Notes: a model not told the origin generated them from the sequence alone. Counted from the first letter of the stretch, positions 1 through 7,914 are shown. The stretch: 39,422 nt of DNA from an uncultured Gemmatimonadota bacterium (GCA_937961295.1 CALGOK010000099.1:1-39422), one strand, 5' to 3'. A program made the numbers and translations.

Positions 1-12
1 TCGGGGTGACAG
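1..12. repeat. Truncated right end of palindromic repeat family A
   Basis: The window opens with TCGGGGTGACAG, which equals the right terminus of the palindromes at 2036-2106 and 18435-18558. The rest of the element lies outside the window. Bases 13-63 show nothing recognisable. Confidence 0.6.
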
Positions 13-63
13 GCGGCCGGGGGCCAGAAACGTGTACGCGCCGACAGCCGGCGGGGTTGCGCC

Positions 64-594
64 CTACCGCCTGGCGGCCTGCACCGCCGCCTTGAGCTCG
101 TCGTAGGCCGTCGGGTCGATCTCCCGGAACGGCCGCATCACGGTCGTGACCCGGCCCTCGGCGTCGAGCACGAAGAGCACCCGGTCCTCGGAGCTCCGGC
201 CCTCGCGGAGCGTGCCGTAGAGCCGGCCGGCCACGCCGTCCACGTCGGCAGCGAACCGGAACGGGAAGCCGGCGTCAGCAGCCCAGCTGGCCAGGACCGA
301 GGCCGAGTCATTGGAGATCGCGATCAGGGCGACGTCCTTCCCGAACAGTTCATCGAACCGGTCGCGGTAGGTCTCCATCTGGATGGTGCAGCCGCGGGTG
401 CGGGCCCGGGGGAAGAAGGCGATCACCACCGGCTGGCCCCGGAGGGACGACAGGGTCAGCGGCTGGGCCGCCACCCCCTCGCGGCTCGCCACGGTGAGGG
501 TCCAGTCGGGGGCCATCGCGCCGACGGCGGGGCCCTGCCCGGCGAGGAGGCAGGTCGGTGCGATGGCAAGTGCGACAGTGAGGGCGACTCTCAT
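64..594 (-). CDS. Secreted thioredoxin-fold peroxiredoxin (AhpC/TSA, BCP-like), probably 1-Cys
   Basis: 176 residues. Residues 1 to about 20 form a hydrophobic signal peptide, so the protein probably acts outside the cytoplasm. The redoxin fold follows: PDWTL, the strand GQPVVIAFFPRA, then the peroxidatic site TRGC, with Thr66 three residues before Cys69 as in peroxiredoxins, and the late RVLFVLD strand with the conserved Arg. Known BCP proteins carry the resolving Cys five residues after the peroxidatic Cys; here that position is Glu, and the only other Cys (15) is in the signal peptide. A 1-Cys mechanism with an external reductant is inferred. The start is the ATG before the signal peptide; upstream codons run into a heptamer repeat and are not family-like. 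It is downstream of the DUF885 lipoprotein, separated by that repeat. A thiol-disulfide role is less likely because there is no CxxC. Confidence 0.88.
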   Translation of the reverse strand: MRVALTVALAIAPTCLLAGQGPAVGAMAPDWTLTVASREGVAAQPLTLSSLRGQPVVIAFFPRARTRGCTIQMETYRDRFDELFGKDVALIAISNDSASVLASWAADAGFPFRFAADVDGVAGRLYGTLREGRSSEDRVLFVLDAEGRVTTVMRPFREIDPTAYDELKAAVQAARR

Positions 595-612
595 GCGATG
601 CTCGTGCTCGTG

Positions 613-703
613 GCGAGGGGCGGAGGGCGGAGGGCGGAGGGCGAAGGGCGAAGGGCGAAAGCTAACCACCGCGCCTCGCCCTTCGCCCCTCGCGCTGTCG
701 CGC
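613..703. repeat. Heptamer inverted repeat (family C, copy 1)
   Basis: Left arm 613-661 is seven consecutive 7-bp units of the type GCGAGGG, GCGGAGG and GCGAAGG. Right arm 674-701 has units CCTCGCC, CTTCGCC, CCTCGCG and then CTGTCGC. The arms can fold into a long imperfect hairpin. It fills the 109-bp gap between the DUF885 gene, whose TAG begins at 706, and the peroxiredoxin start. Confidence 0.9.
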
Positions 704-1987
704 CTACTGCAGGTCCGCCGGCAACCGCGGCGTGGCCAGCAGCCGAGTGAACGGCGCCCAGCGGTCGCCGCCGTGCCGAGCGGCCTCGCGCTCGACCCAC
801 GCCTCGGCCAGGTCGCGGCCGAGGTTGTAGTTGATGACATACGCGCGGTACTGCTCGATGAAGCGCAGCGTCTTGGCCGCGGCGTCGGGCGCCTGCAGCC
901 AGTAGCGCTCCATCGCCGCGACGGCGGCGGCGGAGTCGATGGCGCCGTCGAGGTAGCGGCGCGCCACCTCGTTGCGGGCGTGGTTGAGGGCTGTCATCAC
1001 CTCGCGCACGGCAGCGTTCTGCCCGGCGAGCGCGGGGTCGAGCCCGGCGAGCGGGAAGAGCGAATCCCGCTCGAACGCCGTCCGCTCCGCCCCCGGGAAC
1101 GCCATGTCGATCCCGAAGTTGGCGGTCCCCTCGGCGATCAGCGACTGGGGCGAGAAGAGCGGATAGACCGAGACCTCCACCCAGCCCCGGTCATTCACCA
1201 GGTGCTGCTCGAGCGAGGCGTTGTACACGTGGTGCCCCGGGTACCCCTCGTGGCACGCGAGGTCCACGGCGCGATCGACCGCGATCGGGAAGTCCAGGTT
1301 CACCTGGATCAGCGAGTGGTAGTTGCCCTGGTACCAGTTGTAGGCGTTCCAGCTGGTGCCGGTGACGTACTCGAGCTCGAACGACTCGCCGGGCGGCAAC
1401 GTCATCTGCGCTGCCGTGCGGGCGCGACACGCGGCGATCGCCATCCTGAATACGGTGTCGACCAGCGCCGCCGGAATCTCGACCTGCGACCGGAACGCGC
1501 GATACCGCTCCGCGAGTGGACCGGGCCCCGGCACCAGCGCATCGAGCCTCGCGAGCAGCGAGTCGAAGTGGGCATCGGGCAGCGTTGGTGGCTCGACGCC
1601 ATAGAGTGCCTGCGCCTCCTGATCGAAGGAGAAGCGCTCGCCGCCGAGCACTCGCGCCTTCGACACCATCGCGCCGAGTTGGGTGCGGAGGTAACGATGG
1701 CGCATCACCAGCAGCGAGTCGCCGTACGCCGGATCCTCGGCGCCGAGGCGCTCGAGCAGCGTGTCCGCGGCAGCCCGGATGGCCTCGAGCGGGAGCGAGT
1801 CCCGGTCGGCGAGCGCCTCGAGCGAGTCGGGGCCGTAGTAGGCATCGACGTATCCCGGATCGTGGTGCCCCATCTGCAATGAAAGCACCACGTAGCGGTG
1901 CGCCACCTCGTCGAGCACCGCGGGGTCGGGGGCGGTGCTGCACGATACCAGGACCAGCACTGCTGCAGTTCGGAACGCGATGCGCAT
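704..1987 (-). CDS. DUF885-family lipoprotein, putative zinc metallopeptidase
   Basis: 427 residues. Signal peptide with lipobox LVSC (Cys16) predicts export and lipid anchoring. The DUF885 signature HEGYPGHH is at residues 246-253, and a downstream EG motif (Glu286) could be the third metal ligand, as in gluzincin-like peptidases. The body is mostly helical with many charged residues, and length is short for the family, which often exceeds 550 residues. A peptidase role is family-level inference; the substrate is unknown. The start was chosen at the lipoprotein signal and has a GGAGG about 9 bases upstream. The stop codon directly borders the heptamer repeat at 613-703. Confidence 0.85.
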   Translation of the reverse strand: MRIAFRTAAVLVLVSCSTAPDPAVLDEVAHRYVVLSLQMGHHDPGYVDAYYGPDSLEALADRDSLPLEAIRAAADTLLERLGAEDPAYGDSLLVMRHRYLRTQLGAMVSKARVLGGERFSFDQEAQALYGVEPPTLPDAHFDSLLARLDALVPGPGPLAERYRAFRSQVEIPAALVDTVFRMAIAACRARTAAQMTLPPGESFELEYVTGTSWNAYNWYQGNYHSLIQVNLDFPIAVDRAVDLACHEGYPGHHVYNASLEQHLVNDRGWVEVSVYPLFSPQSLIAEGTANFGIDMAFPGAERTAFERDSLFPLAGLDPALAGQNAAVREVMTALNHARNEVARRYLDGAIDSAAAVAAMERYWLQAPDAAAKTLRFIEQYRAYVINYNLGRDLAEAWVEREAARHGGDRWAPFTRLLATPRLPADLQ

Positions 1988-2035
1988 GGACGGCCTCCGT
2001 AAGGACACCTGTATGCTAGACCAGACCCGAGCAAC

Positions 2036-2106
2036 TGTCACCCCGAGCGCAGCGTGGGGGCGGTGCTGGCCCAACCCTCCGCCCCCTCGCTGCGCTCGGG
2101 GTGACA
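2036..2106. repeat. Palindromic repeat family A, copy encoding the C-terminus of MetZ/MetB
   Basis: Two 28-base arms, 2036-2063 and 2079-2106, are reverse complements with a single mismatch around a 15-base loop; ends are TGTCACCCCGAGCG and its complement. On the minus strand the element is read as the last 22 codons plus stop of the upstream PLP enzyme. Related copies are at 1-12, 18435-18558 and 29834-29850. Confidence 0.92.
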
Positions 2107-3321
2107 ATCGCCTTCCGCCGGGTGATAGCCCGCCTCGACCCGTGCCAGTCCCCTCCGGAGATCCTCCACCAGGTCCTCGATCCCCTCGATCCCGACCGAC
2201 AGCCTGAGCAGCGACTCCGAGATGCCGGCGCGCTCTCGCGCGGCCTCGTCCATCGATGCGTGGGTCATCGTGGCGGGGTGCGCCACCAGCGACTCGACGC
2301 CGCCGAGCGATTCAGCGAGGGTGAAGCAATCCAGCCCATCAACGAACCGCTCGACCGCGGCAAACCCGCCACGCAGTTCGAACGAGACCATCGCGCCGTA
2401 CCCCGCCTGCTGTCGCCGGGCGACTTCGTGCCCGGGATGATCGGGAAGTCCCGGGTACCACACTCGCCGCACCGCCTCGTGCGGGGAGAGTGACTCGACC
2501 ACCGCCGCCGCGTTCTCCGCATGCGCGCGCAACCGAACATCGAGCGTACGGATCCCGCGCATGGTGAGGAAGGCGTCGAACGGCGCACCGGTGAGGCCCA
2601 GGCAGTTGGCCCACCACGCCAGTTCCTCGCCCAGTGCCGCGTCGCGCGCCACCACCGCCCCGCCCACCACGTCGCTGTGGCCGTTGAGGTACTTGGTGGT
2701 GGAGTGCACCACGATGTCGGCCCCGAGGCCGAGCGGTTGCTGCCAGCCGGGCGACAGGAAAGTGTTGTCGGCCACCACCAGTGCACCGACCTCATGCGCC
2801 CACTCCGACACCGCCGCGATGTCGGTGATGCGGAGGAGCGGATTCGAAGGTGTCTCGAGCCAAACCAGGCGGGGCGACACGCGAGGCGCGTGGAGCGAAG
2901 AACGGTTGCCCTCGCTCTTCGCCCCTCGCTCCTCGCCTGTCGCGGAGAGATCCACAAACTCCACTCGGAACGCACCCCGCTTCGCCAGGGCGGTGAGCAA
3001 CCGGTGGGTCCCCCCATAGCAATCGTGCGTCGCCACCACCAGGTCGCCGGGCTTGACCAGCTGAAGCACCAGCGTGATCGCCGCCATCCCGCTCGACGTG
3101 ATCACGCCGCTGGTGCCGCCCTCCAGTTCGGTGATTGCCTCGGCCAAGATGTCGCGGGTGGGGTTCCCCGAGCGCGAATAGTCGTACGCCGGCTTGAGGC
3201 CCAGGCGGGGGAACGCGAAGGTGCTGCTCAGATGGATCGGTGGCACCACGGCGCCGTGGTGGCGGTCGGTGGCCAGTCCGGCGCGCACCGCTGCGGTGGT
3301 GCGGGAGCGATCACGCGGCAT
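2038..3321 (-). CDS. Cys/Met metabolism PLP enzyme (O-acetylhomoserine sulfhydrylase or cystathionine gamma-synthase)
   Basis: 427 residues. It should convert the activated homoserine made by the upstream MetX to homocysteine or cystathionine. Visible motifs: SRSGNPTR (phosphate-binding Tyr/Arg region, residues 48-56), SSGMAAI, DNTF with the pyridine-ring Asp185, and the PLP-lysine site STTKYLNGHSD (Lys210). Two oddities: residues 127-150 are a 24-codon in-frame repeat (see 2872-2944) placed where homologues have a short helix before LVWLETPSNP, and residues 406-427 are read from palindrome A, so the native stop is gone. The ATG overlaps the end of metX by 11 bases, indicating coupling under the SAM-II riboswitch. 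MetB, MetY and MetZ cannot be separated from sequence alone. All active-site residues remain, so I treat it as functional. Confidence 0.92.
   Translation of the reverse strand: MPRDRSRTTAAVRAGLATDRHHGAVVPPIHLSSTFAFPRLGLKPAYDYSRSGNPTRDILAEAITELEGGTSGVITSSGMAAITLVLQLVKPGDLVVATHDCYGGTHRLLTALAKRGAFRVEFVDLSATGEERGAKSEGNRSSLHAPRVSPRLVWLETPSNPLLRITDIAAVSEWAHEVGALVVADNTFLSPGWQQPLGLGADIVVHSTTKYLNGHSDVVGGAVVARDAALGEELAWWANCLGLTGAPFDAFLTMRGIRTLDVRLRAHAENAAAVVESLSPHEAVRRVWYPGLPDHPGHEVARRQQAGYGAMVSFELRGGFAAVERFVDGLDCFTLAESLGGVESLVAHPATMTHASMDEAARERAGISESLLRLSVGIEGIEDLVEDLRRGLARVEAGYHPAEGDCHPERSEGAEGWASTAPTLRSG
2872..2944. repeat. Heptamer inverted repeat (family C, copy 2), in frame inside a CDS
   Basis: Plus-strand left arm 2874-2901 reads GCGACAC, GCGAGGC, GCGTGGA, GCGAAGA; right arm 2910-2944 reads CCTCGCT, CTTCGCC, CCTCGCT, CCTCGCC, TGTCGCG. 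The termini GCGACA and TGTCGC are inverted. On the minus strand it is read as codons 127-150 of the PLP enzyme, beginning ATGEERGAK and ending HAPRVSP. It has no stop codon. Confidence 0.88.
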
Positions 3322-4240
3322 GGAGCCTCCGGGGATCAAGGCTCTCGCGCAGGAAATCACCCACCGGCTTGATCGCCTTGAGGAAGGCGTCATGCCCGTA
3401 ACTCGACGTGATCTCCACGAGCCGTGACGGTCCGCCGAGCCGTCTCGCGAGCTCGCGCACCTGCCAGGGCGGAGCGATGGCGTCGCCGTACACCGCGAAC
3501 AGCTCGGTGGGTGTCCGGATCGCTTCCGGGTCGACGCGGTGGCGGTCGATCGACTCGCTGAGCGCGAGGTACCGCTCCGGCGAACAGCGCTCGGCGTACC
3601 GCGACCCGCCGTGGTCGAGGTATCCCTCCACCGGGAAGCGAAGCGCCCCATCGTGTTCGATGGGCGGCTCGGCGAACCGCTCTGCGAACTCCGCTGCCGT
3701 GCGGTACGTGGTGATCCCGAGCGCGCGCGCCAGCGCCACGCCGTCGCTTGGCGTGCCGGCCGCGAGGCCGAGCCGGATGATCCGGCGCTGGATCACGCGA
3801 TGGGCGGTGGCCATCGGGTGCGGTTCGTGCGCGGCACACAGCACCGACAGTCTCCCCACGCGCTCGGGGAAGCGCTCCGCGAATGCCAGGGCCACCATCC
3901 CGCCATATGACGCGCCGACAATCGCGGACAGGTGGCTCAGGTGCAGGTGATCGAGCACCCGCGCGAGCAGCGCAGCCTGGTGGTGCGTATCGATGCCGCC
4001 CTCTTCCGGCGCGTGCCAGTCGACGCCGAGGACGCGGTAGTCGTCGGTGTCGATGGCGCGACCGGGGCCCACGAGCTCCTGCCACCAGCCAGCCGACGGA
4101 TCGGCCGCGTTGGCGGTGACGTGGCGACCGGCGGAGATCCCGCCGAGGACGGCGATCACGGGCCGGTCGTGGCGACCGGTGAGTTCCCACGAGGGCGACA
4201 GGGCGAGGGGCGAGGGGCGAGGGGCGTGCAGTTCTGCCAT
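3311..4240 (-). CDS. metX: Homoserine O-acyltransferase (MetX-type alpha/beta hydrolase)
   Basis: 309 residues. It transfers an acetyl or succinyl group from the CoA ester to the homoserine hydroxyl, the first committed step of methionine synthesis. The fold is alpha/beta hydrolase with early LGGISAGRH, nucleophile elbow GASYGG (Ser111), acid Asp253 in YGDAIAPP and His283 in SYGHDAF. It is shorter than usual MetX (about 370). Residues about 4-16 (HAPRPSPLALS) are encoded by a heptamer repeat at 4195-4227, so the N-terminus is repeat-derived. Start ATG 4240 was chosen because upstream codons run into the terminator hairpin; a later start lacks a good codon before the conserved LTGRHDRPVIAVLGG. 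It overlaps the PLP enzyme gene. Control is by the SAM-II riboswitch and hairpin just upstream. Acetyl versus succinyl preference is not decided by what I see. Confidence 0.88.
   Translation of the reverse strand: MAELHAPRPSPLALSPSWELTGRHDRPVIAVLGGISAGRHVTANAADPSAGWWQELVGPGRAIDTDDYRVLGVDWHAPEEGGIDTHHQAALLARVLDHLHLSHLSAIVGASYGGMVALAFAERFPERVGRLSVLCAAHEPHPMATAHRVIQRRIIRLGLAAGTPSDGVALARALGITTYRTAAEFAERFAEPPIEHDGALRFPVEGYLDHGGSRYAERCSPERYLALSESIDRHRVDPEAIRTPTELFAVYGDAIAPPWQVRELARRLGGPSRLVEITSSYGHDAFLKAIKPVGDFLRESLDPRRLHAA
4195..4227. repeat. Heptamer repeat (family C, copy 3), in the 5' end of metX
   Basis: Begins GCGACAG, the family terminus, followed by three perfect GCGAGGG units (4203-4223). 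Only one arm is present. On the minus strand it encodes the start-proximal peptide APRPSPLAL of MetX, matching the peptide read from the other in-gene copies. Confidence 0.8.
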
Positions 4241-4285
4241 GGCGGTGCTCCAGGTGCAGGGTGTAGCTCCCCGCAGCCGGGCACC

Positions 4286-4320
4286 AACACAAACGCCCGG
4301 CGGCACGAGAGGCCGCCAGG
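4286..4320 (-). terminator. Terminator-like hairpin between SAM-II aptamer and metX
   Basis: On the minus strand a perfect 9-bp stem (4312-4320 with 4296-4304, one G-U pair) closes a 7-base loop and is followed by CGTTTGTGTT. It lies right after the riboswitch aptamer and before the metX start, so it may be an attenuator. The U-run is imperfect. SAM-II switches often act at translation, so termination is inference. Confidence 0.55.
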
Positions 4321-4328
4321 CGAGGATC

Positions 4329-4380
4329 GCACTTTTAGCAGTTGTTTAACGTGGCTGCAAGCAGCGGCAAATGACCACGG
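4329..4380 (-). ncRNA. SAM-II riboswitch (SAM_alpha / metA-type)
   Basis: Read on the minus strand from 4380: P1 5' strand CCGTGG, loop with CATTTG, CCG and CTTGCAG, P1 3' strand CCACG, then TTAAACAA and the conserved CTGCTAAAAG. This order matches the compact SAM-II pseudoknot known upstream of metA/metX genes: a single stem, a U-rich loop, and an A-rich tail ending GCUAAAAG. GCAG in the loop can pair with CUGC in the tail to form the pseudoknot. It sits about 90 bases upstream of the metX ATG, so S-adenosylmethionine would repress metX and the following PLP enzyme. The match is from memory of the motif; a covariance-model score would be decisive. Confidence 0.85.
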
Positions 4381-4401
4381 ACCAATTCAGTTGTACCGGG
4401 C

Positions 4402-4430
4402 AATGTCGCGAGCGGGCCGGGCCCTGTCAA
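4402..4430 (-). promoter_or_regulatory. Candidate sigma-70-type promoter for the metX operon
   Basis: On the minus strand a perfect TTGACA (4425-4430) is followed after exactly 17 bases by GACATT (4402-4407). A start near 4395 would place the SAM-II aptamer at the very 5' end of the transcript. The -10 box is weak (3 of 6). Confidence 0.45.
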
Positions 4431-4433
4431 GCT

Positions 4434-4513
4434 GGTGAGGGGTGAAGGGTCAAGGGGATGGCGATCCAGCTCCCCCTTCACCCGTCACCCGTCACCCGTT
4501 ACCCGTCACCTCC
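4434..4513. repeat. Heptamer inverted repeat (family C, T-type, copy 4)
   Basis: Left arm 4434-4461 has GGTGAGG, GGTGAAG, GGTCAAG and a diverged unit. Right arm 4472-4513 has CCCCCTT, three CACCCGT, TACCCGT and CACCTCC. The monomer carries T or A where the coding copies carry C or G, so one strand contains TGA. It lies in the gap between the divergent metX operon and ettA, immediately upstream of the ettA -10 box. Confidence 0.88.
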
Positions 4514-4515
4514 GT

Positions 4516-4521
4516 TATCTT
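4516..4521 (+). promoter_or_regulatory. Candidate -10 box for leaderless ettA mRNA
   Basis: TATCTT lies 8 bases before the ettA ATG and there is no Shine-Dalgarno sequence between them, so transcription would begin at or next to the start codon. The same arrangement occurs before three other genes in this window. Confidence 0.45.
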
Positions 4522-4529
4522 CGCCCCCC

Positions 4530-6206
<1,677 letters not shown>

Positions 6207-6219
6207 AAGTGAGCTGTGA

Positions 6220-6238
6220 GTCCTTAGGGGGTAAGGAC
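6220..6238 (+). terminator. Hairpin after ettA, weak terminator candidate
   Basis: GTCCTTA and TAAGGAC form a 7-bp stem around GGGGG, 14 bases after the ettA stop. No U-run follows, so termination is uncertain. A stronger 24-bp palindrome follows at 6256-6279 and may do the job. The rest of the 6207-6420 gap shows no gene. Confidence 0.35.
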
Positions 6239-6255
6239 CACTCGTGAAGTAGCGT

Positions 6256-6279
6256 AGGGGCGACGCATGCGTCGCCCCT
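6256..6279. repeat. Palindromic repeat family B, copy 1
   Basis: A perfect 24-bp palindrome, AGGGGCGACGCA followed by its complement. The same sequence with one base pair changed in each arm recurs at 31195-31217, and a half copy is at 7509-7520. It could form a hairpin in RNA from either strand. Confidence 0.85.
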
Positions 6280-6420
6280 TCGTGCGATCGGGAGCAGGAG
6301 CACCGGCTTGTACCAGCGGGAGAGGGGCGGAGGTCATCCCCTAGCAGGGTCCGCGGGCGGGCAGTAGTGTTTCACTCGACCGCGACTTCCGCAGCAGAGC
6401 CGTCCTCCCCTGAGGCAACC

Positions 6421-7503
6421 ATGTTCCTGCGACGCACGTCATCTGCGGCAGGTCTCCTGCTCGCCCTCTCGTGTGCCCGGGCCGACCAGCCGTCGAACGA
6501 GCCGGCAGTCCCGCTCTCACCCACCCTCGCCCTTGACCTGCCGATGGGCGACGCCGACTCGGTGCTGGTGGCCGAGCTGCAGGACGCCACGCGGCTTTCC
6601 GATGGACGGATTGCACTGCTCGATGCCGGGAGGAAGGTGGTGGTGCTCGTCGCGTCAGACGGCAGCACTCTTGGCGCGTTCGGCGGGCAGGGCGCCGGCC
6701 CGGGTGAGTACCGCTTCCCGGAGGCGTTGGGCCGCTGTGCCGCCGACTCGCTCTTCGTCTGGGACATGGGGCGCTCGAAGGCCACCATCCTCGGCCCCGA
6801 GGGCAGGACCGCACGGGAAGTTCGGCCCGCCGTGCCGACCGCGTATCAGTTCAGTTGCCTGCCCGATGGACGGTTCGTGGCGATGGACGCCAGCAAGTCC
6901 GTCGGCGCGCCGAGAGCGTCGAACGGCAAGGCGGCGCTGATTCACGGTGCCCTGGTCATCATGTCCCCCGAGGGCGACTCGCTGGCCGCTGTCCCCGATC
7001 TGGTGCTCGGCGAAGCCAAGGTGGTCGGACAGCTTGCGGGAATGGCCGTGCTGAACGACCGGGTGGTCATCGGACTCAACGGATCAAACGAGTTGGTGTC
7101 GTACGAGTTCGATGGGACGCGGATCGGCGCGGTCAGAGTGGCGGTGACCGCCGTGCCACTCTCGGACCGGCGCTTCGAGGCCATGGTCGACAAGCCGGTG
7201 GCCGACATGGGTGGTGACTCCACGGTGCGCGCACGACTGCGCCAGATGATCCTCGCCGAGGGGAAGCCGGAACTCGCGCCGCTGTTCAGCAGCATGCACG
7301 GCTCACCGGACGGCACCGTGTGGTGGGTGACGTCGCTCCCAGGCGACTCGACCACCACGCTGCTCGGTTTTCGGGGCGATGCACCGGCGCGCAGCCTGCA
7401 GCTCCCCGCTGGGACCGAGGTGTTCGAGGTCGGCAGCGACTACCTGTTGGCCAAGCGCACCGACGAGGAGGGATTCGAGCGGCTGGTGATGTGGAGGTGG
7501 TGA
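6421..7503 (+). CDS. Lipoprotein with six-bladed beta-propeller fold
   Basis: 360 residues. N-terminal MFLRRTSS, a hydrophobic stretch and lipobox ALSC (Cys18) predict a lipid-anchored exported protein. The rest is beta-rich with repeated blades of the form LSDGRIALLDAG, PDGRFVAMD and SPDGTVWWV, and the motif GGQGAGPGEYRFPEA typical of six-bladed propeller proteins common in Gemmatimonadota and Bacteroidota. No catalytic residues stand out; ligand or partner binding is the usual guess for this fold. The start follows CCCCTGAGG, a leader also seen before the related gene at 8082. It ends just before a half palindrome B and the inverted hicAB pair. Function not known. Confidence 0.82.
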   Translation: MFLRRTSSAAGLLLALSCARADQPSNEPAVPLSPTLALDLPMGDADSVLVAELQDATRLSDGRIALLDAGRKVVVLVASDGSTLGAFGGQGAGPGEYRFPEALGRCAADSLFVWDMGRSKATILGPEGRTAREVRPAVPTAYQFSCLPDGRFVAMDASKSVGAPRASNGKAALIHGALVIMSPEGDSLAAVPDLVLGEAKVVGQLAGMAVLNDRVVIGLNGSNELVSYEFDGTRIGAVRVAVTAVPLSDRRFEAMVDKPVADMGGDSTVRARLRQMILAEGKPELAPLFSSMHGSPDGTVWWVTSLPGDSTTTLLGFRGDAPARSLQLPAGTEVFEVGSDYLLAKRTDEEGFERLVMWRW

Positions 7504-7508
7504 GGCAC

Positions 7509-7520
7509 TGTCGCCCCTAC
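7509..7520. repeat. Half copy of palindromic repeat family B
   Basis: TGTCGCCCCTAC equals the right half of the family B palindromes at 6256 and 31195. The TAG stop codon of hicB on the minus strand (7517-7519) lies inside it, just as the acyl-CoA dehydrogenase stop lies inside the copy at 31195-31217. Confidence 0.55.
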
Positions 7521-7729
7521 CCCGCCACCTCCACCACCTTGGCGTACGCGCGAGACTCGGGCAGCGACTCGCCCGCGGCACGAAGTCCCTCGAGGTGGAA
7601 CGCCACCGCCGAAGTCATCTCGGCCTCGACCTCTGCGCGCGTGGCGCCGGTGGCCACGCACCCGGGAACGTCAGGTGAATAGGCCGAGAACCCGGTCGGT
7701 GTTTCCTCGACGATCATGAGCAGTTTCAT
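7517..7729 (-). CDS. hicB: HicB-family antitoxin, short form
   Basis: 70 residues from ATG 7729. HicB fold: a strand MKLLMIVEETPTGFSAYSPDVPGCVATG, with the conserved YSPDVPGC segment, then a helix TRAEVEAEMTSAVAFHLEGL. HicB neutralises the HicA mRNA interferase. This short form ends after the partial RNase-H-like domain and lacks the C-terminal DNA-binding domain of longer HicB proteins, so operon self-repression through HicB alone is doubtful. ATG 7729 forms an ATGA overlap with the hicA stop; a GTG at 7738 would add three residues. The TAG stop comes from half palindrome B. Gene order hicA-hicB is canonical. Confidence 0.88.
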   Translation of the reverse strand: MKLLMIVEETPTGFSAYSPDVPGCVATGATRAEVEAEMTSAVAFHLEGLRAAGESLPESRAYAKVVEVAG

Positions 7730-7914
7730 CGCTTCCACCCCGCTTGCCGAAAGATGCTGCGCAGCGTGCCGCGGGCCAGCTCGTCATTCCGGCCACCGGC
7801 GACCGTGACCAGCCCCGGCTTCTCCGGATGCCTGAATTGTCGGTGGCTGCCCCGGACCCTGGCAAGTCGCCAACCATCGGCTCGAAGCCGCCGAATCACG
7901 TCGCGGACCTTCAT
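7726..7914 (-). CDS. hicA: HicA-family mRNA interferase toxin
   Basis: 62 residues. Double-stranded-RNA-binding-like toxin fold of HicA: KVRDVIRRLRADGW, then the catalytic region RVRGSHRQFRHPE with the conserved GSH histidine, and the C-terminal GTLRSIFRQAGW. Known family members cleave mRNA when free of HicB. All expected residues are present, so the toxin is probably active. It is translated with hicB through a 4-base overlap. The pair is inserted in the minus direction between two plus-strand paralogous propeller lipoprotein genes, a place consistent with acquisition, though base composition looks like its surroundings. The divergent gap 7915-8081 holds its promoter, which I cannot place. 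Confidence 0.9.
   Translation of the reverse strand: MKVRDVIRRLRADGWRLARVRGSHRQFRHPEKPGLVTVAGGRNDELARGTLRSIFRQAGWKR

Noticed and set aside
613..703. CRISPR-like or microsatellite array
   Set aside because: Units are 7 bp with no spacers and the arms are inverted, so it is not CRISPR. The repeated arrangement and shared termini at several loci argue against simple slippage alone.
6256..6279. Insertion-sequence terminal repeat
   Set aside because: No second end, target duplication or transposase gene is nearby; it is a self-contained palindrome.
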